64,000 nucleotides of DNA from Euonymus europaeus (taxonomy: Eukaryota > Streptophyta > Magnoliopsida > Celastrales > Celastraceae): NCBI GenBank assembly GCA_963580455.1, contig OY756957.1, positions 21,493,001 through 21,557,000 of the forward strand, written 5' to 3'. Each line of letters begins with the position of its first letter. Position 1 is the stretch's first letter. The position numbers and the translations under genes are program-made. Of the stretch, positions 12,816-24,494 are shown in pieces. The notes under the pieces are model-generated. The model had not been told where the DNA came from. It was given only the letters and a program-made list of their open reading frames with translations, and did no database searches.

Positions 12816-14240
12816 CTATTGAGGATATTGGAGGGTCAAAGAAGCCTTTTGAACATCAAAATCGGCTTCATAGTAGGGCTTCAACCTTTGGCCGTTAACC
12901 TTGAATCTTGTCCCCAAAGTGATATGTTCAACCTCAATTGCTCCATAAGAAGATACCTTAGTAACAAGAAATGGTCCCGACCATCGAGATTTCAGTTTAC
13001 CTAGAAAAATCCATAGACAATAATTAAAGAGGATGACCTTTTGCGTAACATGAAATTCCTTGGGCACAATGCGGCTGTCATGCCATCTCTTTGTTTTTTC
13101 TTTGTAGATGGCGGCATTCTCATAAGCTTGAGTTTGAAACTCCTCCATTTCATTCAATTGTAAAGTTCGCTTCTCTCCCGCAGCCACGATATTAAAATTA
13201 AAATACTTCACCACCCAAAAAGCTCTATGTTTAAGCTCGACGGGTAAATGACAAGCCTTGCCATAGATCAATCGAAATGGAGACATTCCAATAGGAGTTT
13301 TATAAGCAGTCCGATAAGCCCACAAGGCATCATCTAGCTTCAAAGCCCAATCCTTTCGTGACGATCCCACCATTTTTTCAAGAATTTTCTTCAACTCCCT
13401 ATTAGATAACTCCACTTGACCACTAGTTTGAGGGTGGTATGGGGTTGTAACTTTGTGAGTTATCCCATATTTGGCAAGCAAGGTGTTGAATTGTCGATTA
13501 CAAAGTTGTGTACCTCCGTCACTAATAATGGCTCGGGGAGTCCCAAATCGTGAAAATATATTCTTTCACAAGAACTTTAGTACACCTTTTGAATCATTGG
13601 TAGGAAATTCCATAGCTTCCGCCCATTTTGAAACATAATCTACCGCCACAAGGATATATTGATTGTTCAATGATTTTGGGAAAGGGCCCATGAAATAGAT
13701 ACCGCATACATCAAATAGCTCCGCCTCGAGAATATTAGTAAGTGGCATTTGGTTGCGGCTTGAGATATTTCCCATGTGCTGACATCGATCACAAGCTAAC
13801 ATGTAAGAATGGGCATCCTTGAACAAGGTTGGCCAATAAAATCCGGATTACAACACCTTTGCCGCTGTCTTGTTCACACCAAAATGACCCCCACATTGAA
13901 GTGAGTGGCAATGTGTAAGAATTCTAACCATCTCTTCCTTCGGGACACATCTTCTTATGATTTGATCTGAGGAATGCTTTCATAAGAAAGGCTCATCCCA
14001 ATAATATAATCGAACTTGATGTAGAAATCTCTTCTTTTGATGGAAAGTAAAATCCGGTGGAAAAATTTCCTTGGCCAAATAATTCACAAAATCAGCATAC
14101 CAAGGGATGGTAGAAGTGGTGATAGCAAAAAGTTGCTCATCGGGAAAAGTTTCCAAAATAGGAAGTTTTGAATCTTCCCTTCCTTCAATCAAATGAGAAA
14201 GGTGGTCGCAACAACATTTTCTAACCCCTTCTTATCTCCA
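12816..14240 (-). pseudogene. Athila integrase (broken)
   Basis: Catalyses cDNA insertion into host DNA. Segments in order: the pre-zinc region (14192-13980), the zinc-binding tail ([12 protein letters not shown], about 13800-13760), the catalytic core with [11 protein letters not shown] (about 13640), ISDGG..LCNRQF (about 13530-13495) and [17 protein letters not shown] (about 13435). A well-preserved C-terminal 221-codon frame (13481-12816) follows, with [21 protein letters not shown] and [11 protein letters not shown]. The first catalytic Asp, usually GIDFMGP, is Tyr (GIYFMGP, near 13705). The core is also cut by frame changes near 13560 and 13482. Inactive by sequence. Confidence 0.88.
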
Positions 14241-14399
14241 ATCTCGATATCAAACTCTTGTAGCAAAAGGACCCAACGAATCAACCGTTGCTTGGCCTCC
14301 TTTTTAGAGAGTAGATGCTTCAAAGCAGCATGGTCGATGAATACAATAACCTTCAATCCAATGAGATAGGATCAAAATTTATCAAGTGCAAATACCACC

Positions 14400-15909
14400 G
14401 CTAAAAACTCATTCTCAGTAGAGGAGTAATTCAACTAGGCATCATTCAATGTGCAACTGGCATAATAAATTACGTGTAACAATTTTTCCTTTATTTGACC
14501 CAAAACAGTGCCAATGACATAGTCACTAGCATGACACATTATTTTGAATGAAACTTCCCAATTTGGAGGAGCTATTACTAGAGCAGTAGTCAGTTTCTCC
14601 TTTAGCAAGTTGAAAGCTTCCAAGCACTCATTTGAGAAGTTAAAATCTGCATCTTTCACTAACAAGCTACAAAGAGGCTTGGTGATCTTGGAGAAATCCT
14701 TGATGAAATGCCGATAGAATCCAGCATTCCCCAGAAAGCTTCAAACTCCTTTGACTGTGATAGGAGGTGGCAATTTCTCAATTGCAGCAATCTTTGCTCT
14801 ATCAACTTCAATGCCCTCTACGGACACTTTATGCCCTAACACTATACCTTCTTGCACCATAAAGTGGCATTTCTCCCAATGCAAGACCAAGTTGGTTTCT
14901 TCACAATGCTGCAAAACCAAGGCCAAAATGTGCAAGCAAGAATCAAAAGAAGAGCCAAAAACAGAGAAATCATCCATAAATACCTCTATGAAGCGCTCCA
15001 CCATATCTGAGACATGCTCATCATACATCATTAGAAGTTTCCAGGAGCATTACATAATCAAAATGGCATTCGCCAATAAGCAAATGGGCCAAAAGGGCAA
15101 GTAAAAGTGGTATTCTCTTGGTCTTCGGGTACTATAGGGATTTGATTATATCTATAGTAGCCATCCAAGAAGCAATAGAAGGAATGTCCAGCTAGTCTCT
15201 CCAACATTTGGTCAATGAAGGGAAAAGGAAAGTGATCCATCTGAGTGGCATTGTTAAGCTTTCTATAGTCAATACACACACGTCAACCGGTAGTAGTTCT
15301 TGTAGGTATCAGCTCATTCTTCTCATTGTTGAGCACCGTAATACCTCCCTTCTTTGGAACAACTTGCACCGGACTCACCCACTTGCTATCAGAGATAGGA
15401 TAAATGATTTCAGTATCTAAAAGTTTTAGCACTTCAGTTCTCACAACTTCTTTCATATTCAAATTCAATCTATGTTGATGCTCAATTGAAGTCTTGAAGT
15501 CTTCCTCCATCAAAATCCTGTGCATACACATGGAAGGGCTAATTGCCACAACTTCTTTCATATTTAGATTCAATCTATGTTGATGCTCAATTGAAGTCTT
15601 GAAGTCTTCCTCCATCAAAATCCTGTGCATACACATGGAAGGGCTAATTGCCACAACTTCTTTCATATTTAGATTCAATCTATGTTGATGCTCAATTGAA
15701 GTCTTGAAGTCTTCCTCCATCAAAATCCTGTGCATACACATGGAAGGGCTAATTGCCTTAATATCGACAATAGTCCACACCAAAGCTGTCTTGTACTCCC
15801 TCAAAACTCGCAAAATTTTCTCTTCCTCCACCTTACTCAATTCTGTATAAATGATAACTGGCAAAGTTTCAGATAGCCCCAAATAAACATATCGGAGATG
15901 AGAAGGCAA
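14400..15909 (-). pseudogene. Athila reverse transcriptase-RNase H (broken)
   Basis: Copies element RNA into DNA. RT palm motifs are visible: KWVSPVQVVPKKGG (about 15370), CIDYRKLNNAT (15279), FLDGYYRYNQIPI and TFTCPFGPFAYWRMPF. A stop then follows where GLCNAPA is expected (about 15055). The metal-binding box FMDDFSVFG is intact near 14980, followed by GHKVSVEGIEVDRAKIAAIE. RNase H starts in ASDYVIGTVLGQ and HVIYYAS (14530-14465). Upstream of RT the linker is triplicated (separate entry). The broken motif and several stops argue against activity. Confidence 0.88.
15441..15755 (-). repeat. 105-bp in-frame tandem triplication upstream of RT
   Basis: Three copies of a 105-bp unit start at CACAAC on the plus strand at 15442, 15547 and 15652. 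Each encodes 35 residues on the minus strand, with landmarks SPSMCMHRILMEEDFKTS and HQHRLNLNMKE. Units 2 and 3 appear identical at the points I compared; unit 1 differs at a few bases. Because 105 is divisible by 3, the frame stays open through all three copies. Confidence 0.9.
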
Positions 15910-16144
15910 GGGCTGGTGCAGCTACAACACTTGGTTGAGGTTTAGAAGGTGCAACTCCAAGGTCTTCCACTTCTCAGAACCTCCTTGGAGTATGAGTCTT
16001 CATGGCACTAAGATAGTTTACTATTTCGAGAATGTCCAAATCTTCATTCTCATTCGCCCCTTTATTGCTCAAACTAATCTCAAGTAGGTCTTTTGTATTG
16101 TGCGTAGCATAAGTATCCTCAATTATTTGATCAATTGTATCTAT

Positions 16145-16800
16145 TCAAAAACATGTATCATTATCAGCAAGAAATTTAGTAACATCAAATACCTTGAAAG
16201 TGACTTGGTTTTCTGCTGCTTGCAAGGCTAGAGTTCCTTTCTCAACATCGATAAGTGTGCAGCCTGTACTCAAGAATGGACGACCTAAGATAATAGGTGT
16301 ATTAGATTCTTCTTCCATATCTAGAATCACAAAATCAATAGGGAAAACCAACTTGTCAACTTTTATTAATACATCCTCGATTATGCCCTGAGGGTAAGTG
16401 ATAGATTTATCGGCCATTTGTAGAGAGACTATGGTAGGAGTGATCTCATTCAACCTAATAAGTTAGGCAATAGAAAATGGCATAAGGTTGATACTAGCAC
16501 CCAAGTCACACAATGCTCTCTCAATCAAGGTAGTACCAATAGTGCATGGGATGGTAAAACTTCCCGGATCTTTTTGCTTAATCGGGAGTTTGTGTTGAAC
16601 TATAGCACTACACTCCTCCGTCAATTGAACTCGTTCATGATCTCCAAGTTTACACTTTTTTGATAGAATATCTTTCATAAACTTTGCATAACTTGGCATT
16701 TGTTCCAAAGCTTTAGCAAAACGAATATTAATTTGAAGCTTCTTGAATATATCCAAGAATTTGGAGAACTTAGCATTAACATTGTTCTTTTTCAACCATT
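16145..16800 (-). pseudogene. Athila aspartic protease
   Basis: Processes the polyprotein. The N-terminal half (16795-16463) contains the catalytic box LCDLGASINLMP, the usual Athila form. The C-terminal half (16453-16145) contains the flap-like stretch and IILGRPFLSTGCTLID. A single stop (near 16460) separates the halves, just after LMPFSIA. Adjacent upstream is a linker carrying four GATCGATC-type motifs (16922-17030), and downstream is RT. Confidence 0.85.
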
Positions 16801-17389
16801 GAGGAAAAGGAATTGGTGAAACATAAACTTTAACTAGAGGTTCAGGCTTTGAACTATCAGGCCAATCATGTTTGATTGCAAATCTGGGCTGTCTTGACCA
16901 AATACTCTATTTTTGCACAGGGGGATCGATCACCAGTGTTGGGGATCGATCACCAAAAAATCTGTCAAGTTCTCAGAATTTGCTGAGTTTTTAGGGGGAT
17001 CAATCACAAGTATGGAGGGATCGATTGCCAATTTTTCTGCCAGCTTATCCACTTCAATTTTTTCTTCTCAATTTTTTCTGCTTCTAAATCCGCACTTGTC
17101 TTGACCAGATTACCAGTCCTCAATGTGATGGCATGTATTTGTTCTTTCCCATTGGGATTTACCTTAGTTTGGCTAGGTAAACCACCTCTCTGTCTTACAC
17201 TCAAAGCATTAGCCAACTGACCAACTTGAACCTCTCGATTGTGAATGGACGCTCCTTGATTTTGAAGCGTGGTGTCCGTCTTGCTCAAGAACTGATTTGT
17301 GTTATTGATGAACTGATTTGTGTTAGATGAGAGACAATTTATGTTCCCTGCTAATTGAGCTTATTGATGAACTGATTTTTGTTAGATGA

Positions 17390-18596
17390 GAGACAATTTA
17401 TGTTCCCTGCTAATTGAGCAACTATCCTTTCCAAATCTGGCCTTTTTCTTGGGGTTGAAAGTTTGGAGGCCGATGCTGAATATTTTGGTTATTGCTCCAA
17501 GAGAAGTTCGGATGGTTCCTAAATCCCGAATTGTAGAAGTTTGAGTAGGGGTCATTGTGTTGCCTATTGAAACTCCCAATTTGATTTACTTGTACATCTT
17601 TATCAAAAGGATTTTCGACTTCACAATTCGCACTTACATGATTTCCATTGCAATAGTCACAACATATGCTTGAAGACCCTTGCATACCCAACTGGTTATG
17701 AGCTCCCGAATTACCTTACACTGCATTGACACTCAATGTATCTAACCTTTTTGTCCAATTGTGTATTTAAATTTACAATAACATCAACATCATGAACTCC
17801 AGCTGCTGGCCTAGTCGGTGAAAGTCTCTCAGTTGACCATAAAAAGCAATTTGAAGCTATTTCATCAAGTAGCTCTTGAGCCTCTTGTAGAGTCTTCTTG
17901 TGCACAGATCCTCCTGCTGCAACATCTATTGTTGATCTAGAAGAAAAGTTTAACCTATTGTAGAAAGTGTGGAGTTCTAACCACTCGGGAATGGCATGGT
18001 GAGGGCATCTTCTCAAAGTCTTCTTGAATCTATCCCATGCCTCATTAAAAGGCTCTTGATCACGTTGGCTAAAATTCAAAATCTCATTGCGGATTTTTGC
18101 AGTCTTCAAGGGAGGGAAAAACTTTGCTAAAAATTTATGTGCAAGGATTTCCCAGGTGGTGATGGATGATGGTGGTTGTACCAATAACCAAGCTTTTGCC
18201 TTGTCCTTCAGAGAGAAAGGAAAAATCATCAATCGAATTGCATCTCTTGGAAGAACATTATATTTGACAGTATCGCAAATCTCCAAGAATGACATGAGAT
18301 GGTTATTCGGTTCCTCAAGAAGGAGACCGTAATACATCGATGAGTTTTGAATCATAGTGATAAGCGCCTACTTGATCTCAAAGTTATTTGCCAAAATTGT
18401 TGGACAAAGAATACTAGAAAAAGATGCATCCATCGTAGGCATGGCATAATCACGAAGTGTTCTCAACGCTGGACCCACTACTCCATTATTCTCACCAACA
18501 ACTGGGTTCACCCCTCCAAACATGCTTAGCTATGTCTGGGTTTACTCCATGAAGATTCACATGCACAGAATGCTTTTTATTTCGATTTTCAGCCAT
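17390..18596 (-). pseudogene. Athila gag and nucleocapsid (broken)
   Basis: Structural protein that packages element RNA. I take the start at 18596 (MAENRNK) because it is the first Met after the PBS; a frame shift lies near 18525. The retrotransposon gag core is in 18355-17711 (DAIRLMIFPFSLKDKAKAWL, HKFLAKFFPPLKTAKIRNEI, RCPHHAIPEWLELHTFYN). A stop lies near 18370. The nucleocapsid part (17691-17422) has a zinc knuckle CDYCNGNHVSANC, spaced C-2-C-3-H-4-C, then an Asn/Gln-rich tail. A 60-bp stretch is repeated near 17295-17410. Confidence 0.85.
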
Positions 18597-18811
18597 GTCT
18601 TATTCTTGACTAACAATTCGCTCTTGCCTTCTTCGAATGCCTCTCAAAGTTCTTTCAATCTTTGGATCCAAACTAGTCAAATCGAAGCTCAAAGTACGTC
18701 GCCCCAAACACATAAACAAGACAAGAGTACTTGGGGTAGCACAACAAAAATAAAATCCAAATTAGTACCAAAGTTAACCTATATGAATATCAGCAACGCA
18801 TGTTGCGTCAA

Positions 18812-18829
18812 TCCCCGGAAACGGCGCCA
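18812..18829 (-). other. Athila primer binding site (tRNA-Asp type)
   Basis: The minus strand reads TGGCGCCGTTTCCGGGGA, six bases inside the 5' LTR. It differs at one base from the Athila PBS I recall (TGGCGCCGTTGCCGGGGA), which is complementary to the 3' end of tRNA-Asp. It fixes the element as minus-strand. Confidence 0.9.
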
Positions 18830-18835
18830 AAAACC

Positions 18836-20110
18836 TGATGGGACTTATTTGCAAGCGCACAAATCGCACAAGTAATAAAGTGATGAATAGATTATCGTTC
18901 CCACGAAGATTGAGTTAACAATTGATGAGTATCCGTTATGATTAACACTAGCGCTATTTGGAGAATTGAATCAGTTGTTTTGGTTTGATTAACACTAACA
19001 TAAACAATGTAACAAGAATTTTTATTCTAAGTTGTACCTGAAGATTTAAACTAACAGTATTGACAGATTATATTGATCAAATTATTAAAAACACTAGGGT
19101 CCCTAATTCCATCGTCACCTATCCAATTTCACTCCTTTGACTTATCAATCTGTAATTACTACTAATTATTGATAATCGGTTTCCCTTACCTATTCAATGT
19201 TGTGTTCCTAATTACACTAAAATTATTCTTATTACTAACCCCTGTTATTCCTAACATTCGGATTTAAGTCACAAAAACCCATTAAGATTCATGGATAACC
19301 ACGTAACAATTGCACAAGGCATGTCCATATATTCCTATGGTATATGAACCCTATGGTATCTATGGTAAGATACAATTCCAAGATATCTCCTTTCGGTCTC
19401 AATCCAAACATCAAATCAATTAAATGGTGATCAAACATTCAAAAACATTAAACATAACCATAAATACTCAATAATATGTAGAAATCAATAGAATATCAAG
19501 TCAAGTTCATGAAATCTTCAAAGTTAGGTTACATTAGGACCCTAATGGGAGGATTAGTTCCTTATAGTATCAAGAACAACACAAATAACAATCAATGTAT
19601 CCATAACAAGAAGTAAAGGGAAGGATTAAACCCAGAAAATCCGTAGAACTACTTTCTCTCTCCTCTTCTTTTTCTTCAACTCTCCCAACATGTGAGAGAA
19701 TGGTGGATAGGTAATGAGGTCGTCCCAAAAATGAGATAAAATGGTCTTTTATACCTCATTAAACCCCAGTGACATTTTGTATACTAAGCTATGCCATTTT
19801 GGCTTAGTATTGTCTAATTTGGGCAAAGTTTTCTCAGTTGGAAAACCTGAAAATAGTGATCTACGTGTGGGCAATCGATCGCCAAATTTTATGGACTCTT
19901 TTGCCTTCTCCTATGGTTGATTCTTCACCAGAAAAGTTGATCGATCACCAATAATTATGTCCTTTTAATATCTTCTTTTCTCATTTTGGCCTTTGATCTG
20001 AAAGTAAAATTAATCATAAGATTAGGCAGTATAGATGTTCAATATCATCAAATGAGGCAAAAACTAGGATGAAATGGTGTACAAAAGTAATGTAAATATT
20101 AGATAGATCA
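18836..20110 (-). repeat. Athila 5' LTR
   Basis: Full-length LTR of 1275 bp with TG and CA ends on the plus strand, adjacent to the PBS and followed by the TCCAT target duplication (20111-20115). It retains about 126 bp (about 19502-19627) that the 3' LTR lacks. Three GATCGATC-type motifs occur at 19870, 19916 and 19936. Confidence 0.9.
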
Positions 20111-20326
20111 TCCATCTAACTCGACTTCCTCATGAACTATCTTCTCCTCTCTATTCTCTGTGGCCAACGCTGGCACTGATTCTTGAGTACTAAGAGTGCA
20201 CCTAGTGGGATGCGCTAATCCTCTACCACAACCTTGTCATCTAGGCCTCCCTCTCCTAGCCCTAACAGTTGGTGTCTTCCCAGCCCTAGTCAAACGTGTA
20301 GTCCTACAAGTGTCTATCTGTGTCAT
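20111..20326 (-). pseudogene. Tekay gag N-terminus, cut off by Athila
   Basis: On the minus strand a frame begins with Met at 20326 (MTQIDTCRTTRLTRAGKTP) and runs through an Arg-rich stretch (RARRGRPR) and an acidic stretch into the Athila target site. Basic, Arg/Gly-rich N-termini are usual for Tekay gag. A stop follows RGRPR. The reading resumes beyond the insertion at 9620. Confidence 0.65.
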
Positions 20327-20868
20327 AATAGATAACACTACTCAATACATAAATAATTAACGAGTATTTATAGGGGAAGGAAAACATATTGAATTTGTAG
20401 AGGTCGTGACATGGCCTGGACACTCTCTACCACACAATACTCACACCCCAAACCCATTCACGAATCCTACATACACCAAAACTGGCTCCAATACCGAATT
20501 ATATCGCCTCGACCTGAAAGATGCTACTGATTGTACCGTCTTATGCCATCAAGATCATTAACCATCAATTCAACATAATTCATATAATTGAGTTCAAACC
20601 TAATCCATACACATCTACATTAATTCTAATTCAAACAAAATATTCAGCAACACCTCTCCGTATATCGAAGAATGACAACTCGAATATGTGCAGCAAATAA
20701 CCACAATAATTACATCAATCAACATGCAATCCACAATACCTAGGCAGGGCCTTAGGCCATCTATCATCATGCAATAACATCATAAGAATTTAAACATGTG
20801 ATACAAATATAAATGTATTCATGCAAAAAAAATCATCTAGGACATATGGTCCTAAAACCAGCCCGGGA

Positions 20869-20880
20869 GTTCTGATAACA
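20869..20880 (-). other. Tekay primer binding site candidate
   Basis: The minus strand reads TGTTATCAGAAC, 10 of 12 matches to the tRNA-Met type PBS TGGTATCAGAGC. It lies three bases inside the proposed 5' LTR (20884-21424). Moderate support only, because the LTR inner edge is inferred from this site. Confidence 0.5.
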
Positions 20881-20883
20881 CGG

Positions 20884-21424
20884 TGCACTCTCCCGACCGT
20901 TGGAACATCCACATCGAAGAAATGTATCAAGATATCATATCTATAATATATATTGAAAATATATTATAACAAATAGAATGAGGAAAATCCTCAATAATCC
21001 CCTTTCATCTCCAAGTGGCGTAACCATGTCATAGACTCTCCTACAGATCCACATCACCGACACCAGAATCGGTCTCACTTCAAATTCTTCTTGAATTCTT
21101 GTTCAATCTTGATGAGTACTCACAAATCCACCCAATCTAAGCCAAAATCCCTTTAGAATCTCTCTCTATTTTCTACTTTGTCTTGGCGACACACTAAAGA
21201 AAAAAGCCATCTCTTTTTGTTGTTTTAGGACTATGCGCGACGCTTCTTTCTTGATCTTTTATATATATATTCACAATTTGACACACGTATATATTTTTGT
21301 TCCTTTAAAGTAAATTGTTTCTTTCATTATTGTTATTATATATATATATATATATAAATATATAAATCTACATGAATTGGGCTAATTCATGTCCACTTTT
21401 GGTTTATCTAATTAGGGTATTACA
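20884..21424 (-). repeat. Tekay 5' LTR
   Basis: On the plus strand it runs TGCACTCTCCCGACC to GGGTATTACA, i.e. minus-strand TGTAATACCC at its start. Its distal 140 bp match the partial LTR at 4950-5075. It contains an AT microsatellite near 21335-21355. It ends at the CACTA relic. Confidence 0.65.
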
Positions 21425-22344
21425 CTATCCACAATCAATATATCCGGTTCAGTAGGAAGGACCTATGGAATCTCTAGTACAGATGGGGAAGATTCTCCAC
21501 GACCTTGACTAGTCGATGATGATGTCAATGGGGAAACTCCCCTTACATAAGAATGATGTGACCCTCCACCTCTAGGCATATCTATAAAAATAACAAAATT
21601 CTTAAATTAGTACAATGAAAAATCAACATATCAAAAGTTAAATGTAGTAACACTAGCTGTCACCGTCCTCTTCATCATCTAATTCAAACTCATCTCCATC
21701 AATAAACTCATCATTTCACCCCAAAACCGTCTTTTTCATCATCTAATTCAAACTCATCTTCGTCAATAAAATCATCATTTGACCCCGAATCAAGTTCAGC
21801 CTCTTCGTCATCGTACTCATCTTCATCATCTTCATCTAGTTCTAATAAAGAACCATTTGTATCATTTAGTGGACTACGAGCTAGCAACCTTATTGCTAAC
21901 ACATATTGGTTGTAACTCCAACTCTTTCTCTTGGAAGACTAATGATATTGCTGTATTATTGCTAGTTGTCAATGTAGGCATATCAACAATTTTTCTAGCT
22001 TTAGAAGCAATTATTGACGAATTTAGTTTCGTCGGTAAAGTATTCATTTTTTATTTTTTAATTTACCAAATTAGTTTCCGTTGATAACTTATTTGCTAAA
22101 TTATAAATAAAAAATGAATACTTAATTGATGAATTTTTACCATTGGTATATTAAAAAGTCATTGATAGAAATTTAGTCTGCCTCAAATGTTCTACGCCAA
22201 CCTTGGCGCCAAATACTGCCAACGAAAAAAACTTCTAGGAACCATTCCGAGGGTAAGAAGTTTGTAATCTGTCAGTAACTCTGTCAACGAAAATTTTCTA
22301 TCGGTAAAAGTCTGTCTGTAATTAATGATTTTCTTTGGGGTGAA
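21425..22344 (-). mobile_element. CACTA transposon deletion relic
   Basis: At the right end GATTTTCTTTGGGGTG is a mutated form of the CACTA terminus ATTTTCTTGTAGTG seen at 37387-37400. Inside it are subterminal motifs (CGTCGGTAAA, CTGCCAACGAAA, TTGGCGCCAAA; about 22010-22330). Then comes the acidic C-terminus of a transposase (21902-21711, SPLNDTNGSLLELDEDDEDE), which matches the PLNDPSGPLIELDD tail at 34799. The start of a TNPA-like frame lies near 21575. Most of the transposase is missing between these parts, so this is an internal-deletion derivative. It is cut on the left by the Tekay LTR. Confidence 0.75.
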
Positions 22345-22376
22345 GGTTGGTTTTCATTCATGGTTTCTTTAATAGT

Positions 22377-24494
22377 GATTGGGTAGGGTCCCCTGATTAC
22401 TTAAGAAGTACCTCTAGTTATGCTTTTCTTTTGGGTTTGATTTGATGTTTTTTCGTGGTTGTCAAGGTAGAAATGTACAATGGCTCAATCATCCACTAAA
22501 GTTGAGTATGTTGTTGCAGCTGTAATACCCCGAGTTTATACATAGAGTATTTGTGGCCATAGGGGTATAAGTGTCATTTAGTATTGATTTGATGTCTATC
22601 ATAAATACGGACTAAATGGATGTTTATATATATTGTTCTGTAGCTAAATTCAAATGAATTACAGGAAGTGGAAATTAACATGAGGTAGTGCTATAATATG
22701 GATAAAAGATAATGTGGCCATAATTGTAATTAGATATAAGACATGAGGTAATTGAAAAAAAAAAGGAAAAAAAATTAGAAATATATATAATATAATTTGG
22801 CACGCCAATCGAGAGAACGGACTGTTTGGATTCCTGTGGCTTTTGGCGACGAGAGTGGTACCACTGTGACGAGCTTGTCAAGAAGAGTCAAGAAGTGGCA
22901 CTTTCGGATTGAACAAGAGAAGGTTTGGCCATCCATGGCATTGGACAAGACCCACAATAGCGGAGATTCCATGGCAATTATCTTGTGATTCCGACCACCA
23001 TTCAGGCAATGGGAGATGATGCTAGACTCCTCATGAACTTCTCGACTGTACCGGTGGTGAAAGCCACCGTACCACTATGAGTGATGACCCGTTTTGGGTC
23101 CTCATGGGTATACTGAAATCGTATGTAATAGAGGGGCATCCGAATTTAACTCGGTTAGATGGATCAGGGTTGGTTCAGCTCCTGGTGACCCGGATCCATC
23201 TGTAATTAAAATATTAATAAATGAACAATTCAATTAATTAAAGGGGGTGTTTTAATGGATAGTGGATTTCTATGGTGCTATTATGTGACAGTTATTTGGA
23301 TGAACTCTATATGGTTTTTAAAGGTTATGCATTGCATAAGAGGATTACTTGCATTTATTGGAAAAGAAATGTTTTTAAATGGATCAGGTTATACTACTAC
23401 AGGGAGGGTGTACTGAAAAGGACAATAATTAATGAGGATGGTTTATGAAAATGGGAACAGGCTTCTGAGGCTGACTGGAAATACCCTATGGTAGGGTACT
23501 GAATTGAAATCCTAACCGGTTATTCTGTAGCAGTATACCTAGGTTAAGGGCCTTAAATATTGAGCAAAGGTTTCTTAATGATAAAAGAATTGGGTCATAT
23601 ATGTTATGTTTTGTATGAAGTTAAAGATTGTTGCATTCTGCATAAACATATCTGTATTAGGATTACTTGTAGGGCCCTAGCTCATTATGTTCTGTATTAC
23701 AGGTAAGGGAAATTTTGATGAGTATGCTGACTTGATGGTCGATGGTGATGCAGATCCTCAGTGATGATGTTCATGTGAAGGCAAATTCTTGATGTTTATT
23801 TAATATGTTTCTCATGATTTGCTTAAATGATGGGACTTCTAGTTTAATTTGTTAAATAAGTTAGTGACCTTGAATTTGTGAGATTATTTAATATGGTGTG
23901 TTATGCTTAATTACTAAGATATGGATTCTAGGAGATGGATTATGATACAGTGAACGAATTTAATCAGACATATTTATTTTACAAAATAACTATTGAATAA
24001 TTATTGCAAACATGTACATTTTCTTATATGTAGATGGTAATGTCATAAGAGAATGTTTGTTTTATTCACTTTAGAAATATAGGTTTAAGAAAGGTAACGT
24101 TTGGTGCATGTTAACCGATTGAGGATCAGACGTATGGGGCGTTACAGCAGCCCTTGCAGGTAATCTAGCCACATGGCTTACATATATTCTTCATGATCTT
24201 CGTGAACTTTCTGAAGGTCTTGTGCCAGTGTTATTTGATAAGAAGTCAGCATTTCAATGTCTACGAATCCTGCTTTTCACAGTAGGAGCAATCGTATAGC
24301 GATCAAGTACCATGTGTTAAAGGAGGCTGTCTTGAAGAAAATTATCTCCCTAGAGTTATGTGGAAGTGTAGTGCAATCAATTAGCTTATTGTTTTATCAA
24401 AGGGTTGCCTAAGACCAGATTCAATGAGCAGAGGTCTAAGCTTGGAGTTCGACTAAAATATCTTCAGGCGAGAGAGTGTTGGAGTTTTTGCTAT
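22377..24494 (+). pseudogene. Copia RNase H relic, copy A, interrupted
   Basis: Plus-strand remnant of the Copia RNase H end: DWVGSPDYLRSTSSYAFLLG (22377-22436), then CTMAQSSTKVEYVVAA up to 22520. It continues after the solo LTR at 24147 with the LATWLTYILHDL- and LPKTRFNE-like C-terminus. Frameshifts are present. It is about 90% similar by eye to copy B (42161-42565). The sequence after 24494 resumes at 40201, beyond the inserted Copia element. Confidence 0.8.
22521..24146 (+). mobile_element. solo LTR, Tekay-like, TSD GCAGC
   Basis: A 1626-bp unit begins TGTAATACCCCGAG and ends GGGCGTTACA. GCAGC occurs immediately before (22516-22520) and after (24147-24151). No PBS, PPT or coding region lies inside. 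Related in ends and in internal blocks ('TAGCTCATTATGTTCTGTATTACAGG', 'GATGGTGATGCAGATCC') to the solo LTR at 49456. A solo LTR arises by recombination between the two LTRs of a full element. Confidence 0.92.

Larger units (their letters stand above)
9626..20110 (-). mobile_element. Athila-lineage Gypsy retrotransposon, complete ends
   Basis: A 10.5-kb element on the minus strand. It has two related LTRs (9626-10754 and 18836-20110), a PBS next to the right LTR, a polypurine tract next to the left one and a 5-bp TCCAT duplication. Coding order on the minus strand is gag (18596-17390), protease (16800-16145), RT and RNase H (15909-14400), integrase (14240-12816), then 2 kb with no env-like gene that I can recognise. 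LTRs above 1 kb, the tRNA-Asp-type PBS, the CDLGASINLMP protease and the GHKVS..GIEVDRAKI.AI RT segment are Athila traits. Internal stops show it is no longer autonomous. Confidence 0.93.
4931..21424 (-). mobile_element. Tekay-type chromovirus Gypsy element, split by Athila
   Basis: An LTR retrotransposon on the minus strand. Its 5' LTR is at 20884-21424 and a truncated 3' LTR at 4931-5216. Between them lie, in element order, gag start (20326-20111), [Athila insertion], rest of gag, zinc knuckle, protease, reverse transcriptase, RNase H, integrase and chromodomain (down to about 5290). A C-terminal chromodomain and the VEEAT...YPNLF string are typical of the Tekay (Del) chromovirus lineage. 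Stops and frameshifts are frequent, so it cannot be autonomous. The two LTR fragments share 'TTCCTTTAAAGTAAATT.TTT' and the 'GGGCTAATTCATG'-like block. The 3' LTR has lost its distal half, so no target duplication can be tested. Confidence 0.85.
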
